DNA of 64,000 bases from 13-2-20CM-68-14 sp051955535 (GCA_051955535.1 JBQCGP010000087.1:1-64000), one strand, 5' to 3'. Positions 43,001 to 51,710 are shown, counted from the stretch's first letter. A program made the numbers and translations. Notes: generated from the letters alone by a model not told the origin.

Positions 43001-44080
43001 CTAGACGCTACCGCCGCAGAACCGGACGAGCGATTCGTAGGTTCGGACGAGCTCCTCGATCTCGACGCGCTCGTCCGCTCGGTGGGCGTATCGCGTCGCG
43101 CCCGGACCGAGGTTGACCGCGTCGAGGCCGGCCTCGGCGAACTGCGCGACCGGCGTCCACGCCTGCTTCGGTTGCACGGCAAAGTCGCCCGCCTCGCGCA
43201 GCCTCGTCACGAGCGGTCGATCGACGACGACGTGGGCCGGAGGCGAGTTGCCGAGGATTTCGATTTCGGCGTCGCCGGCGAGCTCGCGGAGCCGCTGCTC
43301 GGCCTGCTCGCGCGTCCGTCCGGGCGCATAGCGGTAGTTCAGGCGCGCGACGCACCGGGCCGGGACGACGTTGTCGGCGATCCCGCCCTCGATGGCGACC
43401 GCGCTGACGACCTCGCGGAAGACGAGCCCGTCGACCTCGACGTCGAGCGGCTCGAGCTCCGCGAGCGGCGCCAGCGTCGCGGCCGCCTTGTGGATCGCGT
43501 TCTCGCCTGTCCAGGGGCGCGCCGAGTGTGCGCTGACGCCGCGGAACGTGAGCAACGCACTGAGGTTGCCGACGCAGCCGACGTGGAGCTCGTTGTCGGT
43601 CGGCTCGAGCACGATCGCCAGGTCGGCTTCTCTCGCGTCCGCCGATTCCTCGAGGAACGCGGGGAGAGGGCTCTCCTCGGCCGGCAGCTCCTCGCGCGTA
43701 AAGAACAGGAAGCCGAGATCGAGCTCGGGGTCGGCCGATTGCGCCCAGCCGGCCAGTTCGAGCATCACCGCGACCCCTCCTTTCATGTCGCTCGCGCCGA
43801 GCCCGACGACGGCGCCGTTTTCGATCTGCCCCGGCAAGTTCTCCTGTGCCGGCACAGTGTCGACGTGGCCTGCGAGGACGACGAGCGGGCGACTTTCGCG
43901 CCGGACGGTCATCGCGAACAGCACGTCGTCGCTCGCAAAGAGCAGCTCGAGCGGCAACTGGTCGCGGACGTAGGCCATTGCCTCCGCCTCCGACCGGCTC
44001 ACGGACGGGATGCTCACCAGTTCGAGCGTGCGCTTGGCCAGGCGGTCGCGGTGTTCCTGCTCGGACATTGCTGAGGTCAT
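43001..44080 (-). CDS. dapE: succinyl-diaminopimelate desuccinylase
   Basis: A 359-residue M20 metallohydrolase. Metal ligands are His72 (GHVDTVP), Asp98 (GASDMKGG) and Glu131 following catalytic Glu130 (TREE), with a lid domain at about 170-280. It releases LL-DAP from succinyl-LL-DAP. Two starts are possible, ATG 44080 and ATG 44068. It is the first gene of the operon and divergent from hflX with only about 10 bp between starts, so promoters must overlap coding sequence. Confidence 0.92.
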   Translation of the reverse strand: MTSAMSEQEHRDRLAKRTLELVSIPSVSRSEAEAMAYVRDQLPLELLFASDDVLFAMTVRRESRPLVVLAGHVDTVPAQENLPGQIENGAVVGLGASDMKGGVAVMLELAGWAQSADPELDLGFLFFTREELPAEESPLPAFLEESADAREADLAIVLEPTDNELHVGCVGNLSALLTFRGVSAHSARPWTGENAIHKAAATLAPLAELEPLDVEVDGLVFREVVSAVAIEGGIADNVVPARCVARLNYRYAPGRTREQAEQRLRELAGDAEIEILGNSPPAHVVVDRPLVTRLREAGDFAVQPKQAWTPVAQFAEAGLDAVNLGPGATRYAHRADERVEIEELVRTYESLVRFCGGSV

Positions 44081-44089
44081 AATTTCAGC

Positions 44090-45400
44090 GTGACGCTACG
44101 TCAGCCGGATCCCGCTCCGGGTGCCGAGCCCGAGCGCGGGTTCGCCGTCGCCGTGCTCGCACAGGGAGTCGACGCACGTCGTGAGCTCTCCGAGCTGCAG
44201 GAGCTCGCACGGACGGCCGGCGTCGAGCCGGTCGCCGAGCTCGTCCAGCGCGCTGCGAAGCCGCAGCCGCGCACGTACGTCGGCAAGGGAAAGCTCGTGG
44301 AGCTCCAGGAAGCGTTCGCTCGCTCGGGGGCCGAGTCGCTGCTCGTCGACGACGAGCTCTCGCCGGTCCAGCAGCGCGAGCTCGAGAACGCCCTCCAGAC
44401 CCGGGTCGTCGACCGGACGCAGTTGATCCTCGACATCTTCGCGCAGCATGCCGTGACCGCGGAAGGGAAGCTCCAGGTTGAGCTCGCGCAGCTCGAATAC
44501 AACCTCCCGCGGATGCGCGGCCTGTGGCAGCACCTCGAGCGCCTGGGCGGCGGCGTCGGCACGCGCGGCCCCGGTGAGTCACAGCTCGAGACCGACCGGC
44601 GGCTGGCACGGCGCCGGATTTCGGTCCTGCGCGCCCGCCTGCGCGGCCTGGAACGCCAGCGTGCGACACGCCGGAAGTCGCGGCGGCGGTCGGAAACGCC
44701 GGTGATCGCGCTCGCCGGCTACACGAACGCCGGCAAGTCGACTCTCCTGAACACCCTGACCGGCGCCGAAGTCTCGGTCCGCGACCGGCTTTTCGAGACG
44801 CTCGACCCGACCACGCGCGGGTTCGAGGTCGACGGGAGGAAATACCTGCTGACGGACACGGTCGGCTTCATACGGCGCCTCCCACATCAGCTCGTCGAGG
44901 GATTTGCGGCGACGCTCGAGGAGACGCTCGTCGCCGACCTCGTCCTGCACGTGGTCGACGGGGCCGCCGAAGACGAGGAACTGGACGAGATGTATGCCGC
45001 CGTCGAGGACGTGCTCGCGGAGATCGGCGCCACCGAGGTCCCGGTCGAGCTCGTCATCAACAAGATCGACCTCGTCGATCCGCTACGTCGCCGGCGCCTC
45101 GCGGGCGGATACCCGGGCGCGCTCCAGGTGTCCGCGGCGACGGGAGAGGGGCTCGATGAGCTCCGAGAGCGCGTTGCGGAGCGGTTCGAGGAGCGCTTCG
45201 AAGCCGTCCGCATGCTGCTCCCGTACGACGAGGGAGCGCGACTCGCGGAGCTCTACGCGCTCGGCGCGCCGATTCAGGAACGGGTCGACCGGCCGGACGG
45301 CGTCTTCGTGCGTGCGCACCTTCCGCGGCGCGAGTTGCCGCGATTCGCGCCCTACCTGCTGGCGGAGGCGCGTGACGAGCCTGCGCGCTCCGCCCGGTGA
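44090..45400 (+). CDS. hflX: GTPase HflX
   Basis: A 436-residue ribosome-splitting/rescue GTPase. The N-terminal HflX domain has KPQPRTYVGKGKLVEL and the glycine-rich linker GGGVGTRGPGESQLETDRR. The G domain has G1 GYTNAGKS (210-217), G3 DTVGF and G4 NKID. GTG 44090 is used. It overlaps dut by 4 bp. Confidence 0.95.
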   Translation: MTLRQPDPAPGAEPERGFAVAVLAQGVDARRELSELQELARTAGVEPVAELVQRAAKPQPRTYVGKGKLVELQEAFARSGAESLLVDDELSPVQQRELENALQTRVVDRTQLILDIFAQHAVTAEGKLQVELAQLEYNLPRMRGLWQHLERLGGGVGTRGPGESQLETDRRLARRRISVLRARLRGLERQRATRRKSRRRSETPVIALAGYTNAGKSTLLNTLTGAEVSVRDRLFETLDPTTRGFEVDGRKYLLTDTVGFIRRLPHQLVEGFAATLEETLVADLVLHVVDGAAEDEELDEMYAAVEDVLAEIGATEVPVELVINKIDLVDPLRRRRLAGGYPGALQVSAATGEGLDELRERVAERFEERFEAVRMLLPYDEGARLAELYALGAPIQERVDRPDGVFVRAHLPRRELPRFAPYLLAEARDEPARSAR

Positions 45401-45831
45401 TCGAGCTGCCGGTCAGGCGGCTGCGCGAGGACGCGGTCGTCCCCGAGCGGGCCTACGCAGGCGACGCTGGGCTCGATCTGGCCGCGTGCGACAGATTCGA
45501 GCTCGGGCCGGGGGAGAGGGCGGTGGTCGGCACGGGCCTGGCCGTTGCGATTCCGGACGGCCATGCCGGCTTCGTGCAGCCGCGCTCAGGCCTTGCGGCG
45601 CGCCACGGCCTCTCAGTCGTCAACGCTCCCGGACTAATCGATTCCGGCTACCGCGGCGAGATCCGTGTGGTTCTCTTGAACACCGACCTGCGCGAAGCGT
45701 TCGTCGTCGAGCCGGGCATGCGGATCGCGCAGCTCGTCGTGCTTCCGGTCCCGGAGCTCGAGCTCGTCGAGACAGACGAGCTGCCCGAGAGCGAGCGCGG
45801 CGTCCGCGGATTCGGCTCTTCGCGGGCCTGA
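45397..45831 (+). CDS. dut: deoxyuridine 5'-triphosphate nucleotidohydrolase
   Basis: A 144-residue trimeric dUTPase. Conserved motifs are AGDAGLDLAA (1), PRSGLA (2), GLIDSGYRGEI with the catalytic Asp (3), RIAQLVVLP (4) and the C-terminal RGVRGFGSS (5, the P-loop-like arm). It prevents uracil incorporation and supplies dUMP. GTG 45397 overlaps the hflX stop. Confidence 0.96.
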   Translation: MIELPVRRLREDAVVPERAYAGDAGLDLAACDRFELGPGERAVVGTGLAVAIPDGHAGFVQPRSGLAARHGLSVVNAPGLIDSGYRGEIRVVLLNTDLREAFVVEPGMRIAQLVVLPVPELELVETDELPESERGVRGFGSSRA

Positions 45832-45834
45832 GAA

Positions 45835-46287
45835 ATGGAACCGAGGATCCGGGTATCGGCGCTGCTGCTCTGGAACGACCGGGTCCTGCTCTGCCGGCAC
45901 GAGAAGCCGGGCAAGGAGTACTGGTTGCTTCCGGGCGGTGGGGTCAACTCCGGTGAGAGCCTCGTCGACGCCCTGCACCGCGAGCTGTGGGAGGAGCTCG
46001 GAATCGGCGAGGAAGTGGCGGTCGAGGGACCGGTTGCGATCGTCGACTCGATCTCGCCCGTGCACAGCCACGCGGCGAAGCACGTCGTGCACATCATCTT
46101 CGCGGCCGACCTCGGCGGACGCTCGCTCGAGGCGGTCAATTCGAGGGACGCGGCCGTCCGCGGCCATCGCCTGTTCGGCCTCGACGAGCTCGACGATGTC
46201 GTCCTACATCCGCCGATCCAGCGCTTCGTCCAACGCTGGCGCCCCGGCGATCCCGCCGTCTACCTCGGCGCCCTCTGGGCGCGCTAG
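45835..46287 (+). CDS. NUDIX hydrolase
   Basis: A 150-residue pyrophosphohydrolase with a complete Nudix box at residues 35-57: GGVNSGE followed by LHRELWEELGI, matching Gx5Ex7REUxEExGU. It could sanitise nucleotides, in line with its position 3 bp after dut, but the substrate cannot be predicted. A large hairpin follows the stop directly. Confidence 0.93.
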   Translation: MEPRIRVSALLLWNDRVLLCRHEKPGKEYWLLPGGGVNSGESLVDALHRELWEELGIGEEVAVEGPVAIVDSISPVHSHAAKHVVHIIFAADLGGRSLEAVNSRDAAVRGHRLFGLDELDDVVLHPPIQRFVQRWRPGDPAVYLGALWAR

Positions 46288-46332
46288 CCCTCGAAAGTCC
46301 GGCCGCTTCGCGGCCATGACGACTTTCGAGGG
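46288..46332 (+). terminator. large double-stem hairpin after the NUDIX gene
   Basis: Outer arms CCCTCGAAAGTC and GACTTTCGAGGG (12 bp) enclose inner arms GGCCGC and GCGGCC. It starts at the base after the NUDIX stop. Probably a terminator or 3'-end stabiliser; no U-tract. Confidence 0.6.
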
Positions 46333-46361
46333 AAACGGCGGCTGACGAGGAACGGTGGTGC

Positions 46362-46388
46362 GCCGCAGCCGCGCATGTCGGCTGCGGC
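46362..46388. other. hairpin in the NUDIX/DUF11 intergenic region
   Basis: Arms GCCGCAGCC and GGCTGCGGC (9 bp) with a 9-nt loop, between the two convergent terminator-like stems. Its role is unclear. Confidence 0.4.
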
Positions 46389-46407
46389 AGCGACGAGCTT
46401 GCACTGG

Positions 46408-46439
46408 CAGCGGGCGGAAGCTGGAGCCTCCGCCCGCTG
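46408..46439 (-). terminator. terminator of the DUF11 gene
   Basis: Arms CAGCGGGCGGA and TCCGCCCGCTG (11 bp) with a 10-nt loop, 9 bp beyond the minus-strand stop at 46448. Position fits termination of the DUF11 gene. Confidence 0.6.
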
Positions 46440-46447
46440 ATGCTGCG

Positions 46448-47278
46448 TTAGGACACGACGTGCGTCAGAACACGGCGCCCGTTGTTCCACGGGCTCAGGT
46501 CGCGCTCCGCAGCGTGAGCATGCGCCGACGCGACGAGCCAGCCGGTCGCCGTCGGGTTAACGACCACAGTCACGGTCGCCGTGGCTCCCTTCGCGAGGGT
46601 GCCGAGCGAGCAAACGATCGGTGCCGAGCCCGTGCACGACCCCTGTGACGGCGTCGCCGACACGAGCGTCGAACGAGCCGGCACACGCGCGGTCAGCTGA
46701 ACGTTCGTGGCGTCGGCCGAGCCGAGGTTCCGCACACGGATCGTGTAGGTCAGATCGGCCCCGACGTGGCCCGGACGCGGCGAGGCCGACATGCCGACCC
46801 CGAGGTTCGCCAACGGGCCGACACGGACTGCGACCACCGCGTGGTTGTTCCAGGGTCTGTGGTCACGCCGGTCCGAGTGAACCGAGGCGGAGTCGATCAG
46901 GACCCCCGCTGCGGTGGGCTTGACGACGACCGTCACGGTCGCGGTCGCGCCGTGGGCGAGCGAGCCCAGCGAGCACACGAGCGGCCGCGCGCCCGTGCAC
47001 GAGCCCTGGGACGCGGACGCCGAGACGAACGTCGAGCGCGCAGGGATCACATTCCGGAGCCTCACGTTCGACGCGTCGGCGCCGAAGTTCCGGACAGTGA
47101 GCGAGTAGGTGAGGTTCTGGCCAACCTGCGCGGGCCGCGGTGTTGCAGCGAGGTGAACGGCGAGGTTGGGACGTTGGGCGTGACGCGCAGCCGAGGAAGT
47201 TCCGGCGAGGGCGAGGACGAGTGTCAGACCCCCGGTGAGAACCCCGACGATGCGCGCCCAGCGAGAGACTTTGGTCAT
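46448..47278 (-). CDS. secreted protein with two DUF11 repeats
   Basis: A 276-residue exported protein. The signal peptide has a basic start (MTKVSRWAR) and ends near GTSSAARHA. Two DUF11-type beta-sandwich repeats follow (about 38-150 and 158-270), each with the pattern NLxVxxxxxPxPxxVGxxLTY, then FVSASxSQGSCTG or LVSATPSQGSCTG, CSLGxLAxGATATVTVVV, and WNN. Each repeat has two Cys able to pair. It is probably a surface or matrix protein. ATG 47278 is chosen because GGGAGGTC precedes it and the signal peptide starts there. The leader is structured. Confidence 0.85.
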   Translation of the reverse strand: MTKVSRWARIVGVLTGGLTLVLALAGTSSAARHAQRPNLAVHLAATPRPAQVGQNLTYSLTVRNFGADASNVRLRNVIPARSTFVSASASQGSCTGARPLVCSLGSLAHGATATVTVVVKPTAAGVLIDSASVHSDRRDHRPWNNHAVVAVRVGPLANLGVGMSASPRPGHVGADLTYTIRVRNLGSADATNVQLTARVPARSTLVSATPSQGSCTGSAPIVCSLGTLAKGATATVTVVVNPTATGWLVASAHAHAAERDLSPWNNGRRVLTHVVS

Positions 47279-47305
47279 GCGGTTTGACCTCCCGTGGACG
47301 ATTGA

Positions 47306-47338
47306 GCCGAAGCTATGCGGCACTCCTCACCGGGGAGT
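47306..47338 (-). promoter_or_regulatory. structured leader of the DUF11 gene
   Basis: On the minus strand two adjacent stems occur before the Shine-Dalgarno: ACTCC/GGAGT with a 7-nt loop (47322-47338), then GCCG/CGGC with an 8-nt loop (47306-47321). They could be a cis-regulatory RNA element or part of a promoter. No family was recognised. Confidence 0.35.
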
Positions 47339-47378
47339 TAGGGCGACGTAAGCCACCGGTAAAAGATCGCCAACCGAT

Positions 47379-48134
47379 CTAGCTGAACCGGCCGCCGCGA
47401 GTTTCGGCTCGGCGAGCCGAAACCGCATGGGCCTCCTGCTCCAGCTCATCCGCGAGCGGCTCGAGCTCCGGTTCGGTGCCCGTCCGGTGGGCGATCGCCT
47501 GCGCCAGCAGCCAGTCGGCGAACCAAGGGTTGCGCGGCAGCAGAGGGCCGTGCAGATACGTCCCGATCGCGCGGCCGACGCGACAGCCCTCGTAGCCGCT
47601 CTCACCGTCGTTGCCGAACCCGGAGACGACGCGCCCGAGCGCCTCGGCGCCCTCGTCGAGGATCGTCCGGCCGGCGTGGTTCTCGAAGCCGGCGAGCGTC
47701 TGACGCATGCCAGGCTCCAGCTCGCATTCGAGGAGAACGTCCCCGATCATCCGGCGCGAGCCCGCGATCGTGTGAAGCGGAAGCAGGCCGACGCCTGGCT
47801 GCTCCGCGCCGCGCTGGTCCCGGTAGAAGCGGCCGAGCAACTGGTAGCCGCCGCAGACGGCCAGGAAGGCCGCGCCGTCCTCGAATGCCTCATGGAGAGC
47901 CGGCGCGAGGGCCGCCAACGCGGGGGCGATCAGCGCCTGCTCACGGTCCTGGCCGCCGCCGACGTAGAAGAGATCGTGCTCGCCGGTCCGGATCTCGGCA
48001 CCCGCGCCGAGCGCCCGCACCTCGAGCTCGTGGCCCCGCCATGCGGCTCGCGCATTAAGAACGGCGATGTTGCCCCGGTCGGCGTAGATGTTGAGGTAAT
48101 CCGGGAAAAGATGCCCGACGACGAGCCGCTCCAC
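47379..48134 (-). CDS. gatD: lipid II isoglutaminyl synthase glutaminase subunit (GatD-like)
   Basis: A 251-residue class I (CobB/CobQ-like) glutamine amidotransferase. The nucleophile is Cys94 in LAVCGGYQLLG, and the His is in GTYLHGPLLPRNPWFADWLL, a sequence typical of GatD. It supplies ammonia to MurT, amidating the D-Glu of the peptidoglycan stem. The partner murT is at 50207-51583 on the same strand, but 2.1 kb away with a subtilase gene on the opposite strand in between. The normal murT-gatD operon is thus split. Confidence 0.9.
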   Translation of the reverse strand: MERLVVGHLFPDYLNIYADRGNIAVLNARAAWRGHELEVRALGAGAEIRTGEHDLFYVGGGQDREQALIAPALAALAPALHEAFEDGAAFLAVCGGYQLLGRFYRDQRGAEQPGVGLLPLHTIAGSRRMIGDVLLECELEPGMRQTLAGFENHAGRTILDEGAEALGRVVSGFGNDGESGYEGCRVGRAIGTYLHGPLLPRNPWFADWLLAQAIAHRTGTEPELEPLADELEQEAHAVSARRAETRGGRFS

Positions 48135-48173
48135 AGGCCGCGAACCCTACCTTCCACTCTTGATCACCCGGAC

Positions 48174-48206
48174 GGGGGAATCGTCCGTCCCTCACCCAGG
48201 AGGGGG
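48174..48206 (+). promoter_or_regulatory. tandem GGGGGA boxes upstream of the subtilase
   Basis: Two GGGGGA boxes start at 48174 (GGGGGAAT) and 48202 (GGGGGATGT), 28 bp apart, about 115 bp before the subtilase ATG. The same pair with 27-bp spacing occurs before the operon at 51780. Possible activator or alternative-sigma site. Confidence 0.45.
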
Positions 48207-48250
48207 ATGTCCCGTCGCCGGCCCGTAAATACGTTCCGCCGGTTGATCTG

Positions 48251-48320
48251 AGCTGGCGTCCAGACGCCTGACTCTTGCGGAAATGCGGCCCCGCGCAGGC
48301 GGGGGAGAGGAAGGACGGCA
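48251..48320 (+). ncRNA. conserved leader element A (subtilase 5' UTR)
   Basis: It starts with a stem GGCGTC/GACGCC, then CGGAAATGCGGC, a CCGC...GGCGG pairing, AGGAAGGA and ACGGCA directly before the ATG. The same order of elements occurs in leader B (51711-51779). A shared cis-regulatory RNA or translation enhancer is likely; no known riboswitch class was recognised. Confidence 0.45.
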
Positions 48321-50141
48321 ATGCTGAGGAATGCGGGAACTCGTGGCCAGAGCCGGTCCAGCGCGCTCTGGGGCACGGGAAACAACGACGACTCGCGCTC
48401 GAATGCGCTGTGGGGAAAGGGCGGACGCGGCCTCGTTACGGCGTTGGCGGCTGCGCTCGTGCTCGTGATCCCGCTGGCGGCGAGCGCAGGTGCGAACAGC
48501 GGCTCCGGCTCCGGTTCCGACCCGACGTGGGTCGCGCCCGGCATGCTCGTCGAGGCCGGCCAGCACCCGAACGCAAAGATTCATGTGATCGTGACGGCCG
48601 ATCCGTCGCTGCTCGGCAAGGTGAAGGGCTTCGGTCATCTCGACCGCGACCTGAAGCTGATCAGCGGCGTCGCGCTCGACATGCCGGGAAGCAAACTCAA
48701 GCTGCTGGCGAGCGTCCCGGGCCTGACGATCACGCCCGACGCGCCGGCGCATCCGACCGGTTCCTTCTCGTCGAAGCAGCTCTGGGTACCGAACACGGGT
48801 ATCGACAAGCTGTGGAACGCCCCGGTTTCGAGCGGGTCGACGAAGACGCAGTCCGATCTGGCGGCGCCGACGATCGCGGTCGTCGACTCCGGCGTCGATA
48901 CGTCGAAGGCGGCGGACTTCGGTGCCCGCGTCGTTCAGCAGGTGAACCTCTGCACTCTGCCGAACAACTCGCCGGGCGACGGCCGCGGCCACGGAACGTT
49001 CGTCGCGGGGATCGCGGCGGGCCAGGCTGCGGGCTACGCAGGCGCCTCCCCGATGTCGAACATCGTCTCGCTCGACGTCATGGACGACACCGGCACGGCG
49101 CGGACGAGCGACGTGATCGCGGCGGCGCAGTGGATCATCACGAACAAGGACAAGTACAACATCAAGGTCGCGAACTTCTCGATGCACTCGTCGAGCTCGA
49201 CGAGCTTCACCACTGACCCGCTCGACAAGGCGGTCGAGAAGCTCTGGTTCGCGGGCGTCACGGTGGTCGCGGCGGCCGGGAACTACGGCCTTCCGAACGG
49301 CCCGAGCGGCGTCCTGTACGCGCCCGGCAACGATCCGTTCGTGATCACCGTGGGCGCGGCCGACATGAGCGGCAACCCGCGCCCCAACAACGACACGGCT
49401 CCATCCTGGTCGGCGTACGGCTACACGAACGACGGCTTCTCGAAGCCGGAGGTGTCGGCCGACGGGCGCTACATGGTCGGCCCGATCCCGATGAGCTCGA
49501 CGCTGGCCGTGCAGAAGGCGGCGAACATCGTCGCGCCCGGCTACATCCAGCTGTCGGGGACGTCGTTCGCGGCGCCGATCGTCTCGGGGATCGCGGCGCA
49601 GATCCTGGCGCGGAACCCGACCTGGACACCCGACCAGATCAAGGGCGCCCTGATGGAAGGGGCTCGACCGACTCCTTCGGCCCTGCCGGGGTCGCTCGGT
49701 GTCGGCGAGGTCAACGCGATCAAGTCCGTGCTGACGACCAGTCCGCCGAACCCGAACAAGGCCCTCGATCAGTTCCTGACGGCCGACCCGGCGGGCGGAA
49801 CCCTCCCGGTCTTCAACTCGAACAACTGGGAGTCGACGGTGAAGGCGAACGTCTCCTGGGACGCCGTCTCGTGGAGCGACGTCTCCTGGGGCGATTCCTC
49901 GCTCGCGGCGGTCTCGTGGTCTGACGTCTCCTGGAGCGACGTCAGCTGGGCAGACGGCCTGACTTCGGCAGACGTCTCCTGGGCAGATGTCTCTTGGAGC
50001 GACTCCTCGACCGAGGATGCCGCCGACGGCGATCCGTCCGGCAACATCACCGATTCGTACGCCGACTGGACCGACCTCGCACAGGCTGCCGCCGATCCGG
50101 CTCTGCAGCTGCCTGCGAGCCTCGTCGGACCAACGCACTAA
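48321..50141 (+). CDS. secreted S8 subtilase with VSW-type C-terminal repeats
   Basis: A 606-residue subtilisin-like serine protease. The cytosolic N-terminus carries two ALWG motifs (SSALWGTG and SNALWGKG, residues 13-34), then a signal/membrane helix (about 38-57). The catalytic triad is Asp189 (VVDSGVD), His224 (GRGHGTF) and Ser415 (SGTSFAAP), with oxyanion Asn321. Residues 511-562 hold eight VSW units (VSWSD, VSWAD, VSWGD type). An inhibitor-like propeptide fits about 75-150. ATG 48321 has AGGAAGGA. It interrupts the gatD-murT pair on the opposite strand and ends in a strong terminator. Confidence 0.92.
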   Translation: MLRNAGTRGQSRSSALWGTGNNDDSRSNALWGKGGRGLVTALAAALVLVIPLAASAGANSGSGSGSDPTWVAPGMLVEAGQHPNAKIHVIVTADPSLLGKVKGFGHLDRDLKLISGVALDMPGSKLKLLASVPGLTITPDAPAHPTGSFSSKQLWVPNTGIDKLWNAPVSSGSTKTQSDLAAPTIAVVDSGVDTSKAADFGARVVQQVNLCTLPNNSPGDGRGHGTFVAGIAAGQAAGYAGASPMSNIVSLDVMDDTGTARTSDVIAAAQWIITNKDKYNIKVANFSMHSSSSTSFTTDPLDKAVEKLWFAGVTVVAAAGNYGLPNGPSGVLYAPGNDPFVITVGAADMSGNPRPNNDTAPSWSAYGYTNDGFSKPEVSADGRYMVGPIPMSSTLAVQKAANIVAPGYIQLSGTSFAAPIVSGIAAQILARNPTWTPDQIKGALMEGARPTPSALPGSLGVGEVNAIKSVLTTSPPNPNKALDQFLTADPAGGTLPVFNSNNWESTVKANVSWDAVSWSDVSWGDSSLAAVSWSDVSWSDVSWADGLTSADVSWADVSWSDSSTEDAADGDPSGNITDSYADWTDLAQAAADPALQLPASLVGPTH

Positions 50142-50165
50142 CCAAAGCATTCCTCGCTTGCCATC

Positions 50166-50193
50166 AGAGCCCGGGGCGCCAGCCCCGGGCTCT
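50166..50193. terminator. bidirectional terminator between subtilase and murT
   Basis: Arms AGAGCCCGGGGC and GCCCCGGGCTCT (12 bp) with loop GCCA, followed on the plus strand by CCGCTTT. It is convergent between the subtilase stop (50141) and the murT stop (50207). Confidence 0.78.
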
Positions 50194-50206
50194 CCGCTTT
50201 GCATGG

Positions 50207-51583
50207 TCAGGCGGCTTGCCAGTACGGGCGGACGTAGCCGCGTCGCGCGACGATGTCCCGGAGCGCCAGCATCGCCGTGTAGGTCGGGAGCGCGACGAGC
50301 TCACCGCCCGCCGGTGTCAACTCGAGCGCTCGGTCGAGAGCGGCTTCGATGTGCGGCAGGACCTCGATCGAGCGCTCGTGCAGGCCCCCGTACTTGAAGC
50401 GAAGCGCGAGCTCGGCAGCACGGTCGCCGGTCGCAACGAGCAGCTCGAGGGCGGGGAGTAGGGGCTCGAAGTCGACGTCCCAGATCCAGGACACGTCCTT
50501 GCCGTCCGCGATCGCGTCGTTCAGCGCGACGAGCAGGAGCTTCGACTGTTCCCCGGCGAGCAGCGTCCGGATCGCTTCGTTTGCGCCGGCGGGATTCTTG
50601 ATCAGGACCACGAGCAGCGACTTCCCGCCGACGTCGATCCGCTCGAACCGTCCGAACGCGGCGTTGAAGCGCTCCAGGCCGTCGTGGACCTCGTCAAGCG
50701 TCGCTCCGAGCGCTCTCGACAGCGAGGCGGCTCCGAGCGCGTTGTAGACGTTGTAGAGACCGGGGACACCGAGACGCACCTGCCGCGATCCCTCCGGCGT
50801 CACCAGCTCGAAGGAGACGCGCTCGATGCCCTCGAGCTCGATGTCGCGCGCGACCACGTCGAGCGGAGGGCGCGCATGGCCGCAGTTCTGGCACCGGTAG
50901 TCGCCGAGGTGGCCGATGTAGGCGGCGGCGTACTCGTACGGCGTGCCGCAGCGGATGCACCACTTCGAATCCGCCGCGTGTTGGAGGGCCGCATGGCCCT
51001 GCCGTGGGTCGTCCACCCCGAAGACGGTCCGGGTTGCCGGATCGCGTGCGCGCCCGAGGTCGCCCACCTGCGGGTCGTCTCCGTTGACGACGAGCCGCGA
51101 ATCAGCCGGAAGCTCATCCACAGCGGCCCGCCAGCGCTCCGCGACGAGCTCGAGCTCCCCGTAGCGGTCGAGTTGGTCACGAAAGAGGTTGCCGAGGCAC
51201 ACCGCGCGCGGACGCAGCCGCTGTGCCACCTCGGGCAGCGCTGCCTCGTCGACCTCGAAGAGCCCGAGCTCAGCCTCACGGGCCGAGAGCAGGCTCGACG
51301 CGACACCGGAGACGAGGTTCGCGCCCGAACGGTTGTGGGCCAGCCTGACCTTCCCGCCCAGGATCTCGGCGGCCATCGCGGCTGTCGTCGTCTTGCCGTT
51401 CGTCGCCGAGACGAGCGCCGACCCGAGTGGCAGCCGTCGGGCGAGCTCGTCGACGGCGCCCGGATCAAGCTTCCAGAGCAGCTTTCCGGGCACGGTCGTC
51501 CCGCCGCCGACGCCTGCCAGGCGGGAAAGAGTGCCCGTCGCGCGGACGAGTACGACCTCGAGTTTCAGCGGAAATGCGCGCAC
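50207..51583 (-). CDS. murT: lipid II isoglutaminyl synthase ligase subunit (MurT)
   Basis: A 458-residue Mur-ligase-like enzyme that activates the D-Glu carboxylate of lipid II for amidation with GatD ammonia. The ATP loop is TNGKTT (61-66). The MurT-specific zinc ribbon is Cys209, Cys212, Cys231 and Cys234 (CIRCG and CQNCG). The C-terminal LNDAIADGKDVSWIWDVDFE matches the MurT motif near the catalytic Asp. Normally it is adjacent to gatD; here the subtilase gene lies between. Its ATG at 51583 is divergent from the GGDEF operon. Confidence 0.93.
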   Translation of the reverse strand: MRAFPLKLEVVLVRATGTLSRLAGVGGGTTVPGKLLWKLDPGAVDELARRLPLGSALVSATNGKTTTAAMAAEILGGKVRLAHNRSGANLVSGVASSLLSAREAELGLFEVDEAALPEVAQRLRPRAVCLGNLFRDQLDRYGELELVAERWRAAVDELPADSRLVVNGDDPQVGDLGRARDPATRTVFGVDDPRQGHAALQHAADSKWCIRCGTPYEYAAAYIGHLGDYRCQNCGHARPPLDVVARDIELEGIERVSFELVTPEGSRQVRLGVPGLYNVYNALGAASLSRALGATLDEVHDGLERFNAAFGRFERIDVGGKSLLVVLIKNPAGANEAIRTLLAGEQSKLLLVALNDAIADGKDVSWIWDVDFEPLLPALELLVATGDRAAELALRFKYGGLHERSIEVLPHIEAALDRALELTPAGGELVALPTYTAMLALRDIVARRGYVRPYWQAA

Positions 51584-51623
51584 GGCCGGACGCTATCGGC
51601 TGGGCCGAGCCCCTCCCCCTTTC

Positions 51624-51655
51624 GGGGGATCTTCATTACGTCCCGAAAAAGGGGG
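51624..51655 (+). promoter_or_regulatory. tandem GGGGGAT boxes upstream of the GGDEF operon
   Basis: GGGGGATC at 51624 and GGGGGATGT at 51651, 27 bp apart, about 125 bp before the ATG at 51780. The same arrangement precedes the subtilase gene. Confidence 0.45.
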
Positions 51656-51710
51656 ATGTTGGTCGTTTTGAACCGCCGTAGCTTGCCAAAGAGACATTCA
51701 TTTGCGGCGT

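Noticed and set aside
46448..47278. DUF11 protein as an LPXTG-anchored adhesin
   Set aside because: There is no LPXTG motif or C-terminal membrane helix; the protein ends right after the second repeat.
48251..48320. Known riboswitch (c-di-GMP GEMM, ydaO c-di-AMP, cobalamin, ZTP) before the subtilase
   Set aside because: None of the consensus cores of these classes was found in leader A or B, despite the functional fit of c-di-GMP with the second operon.
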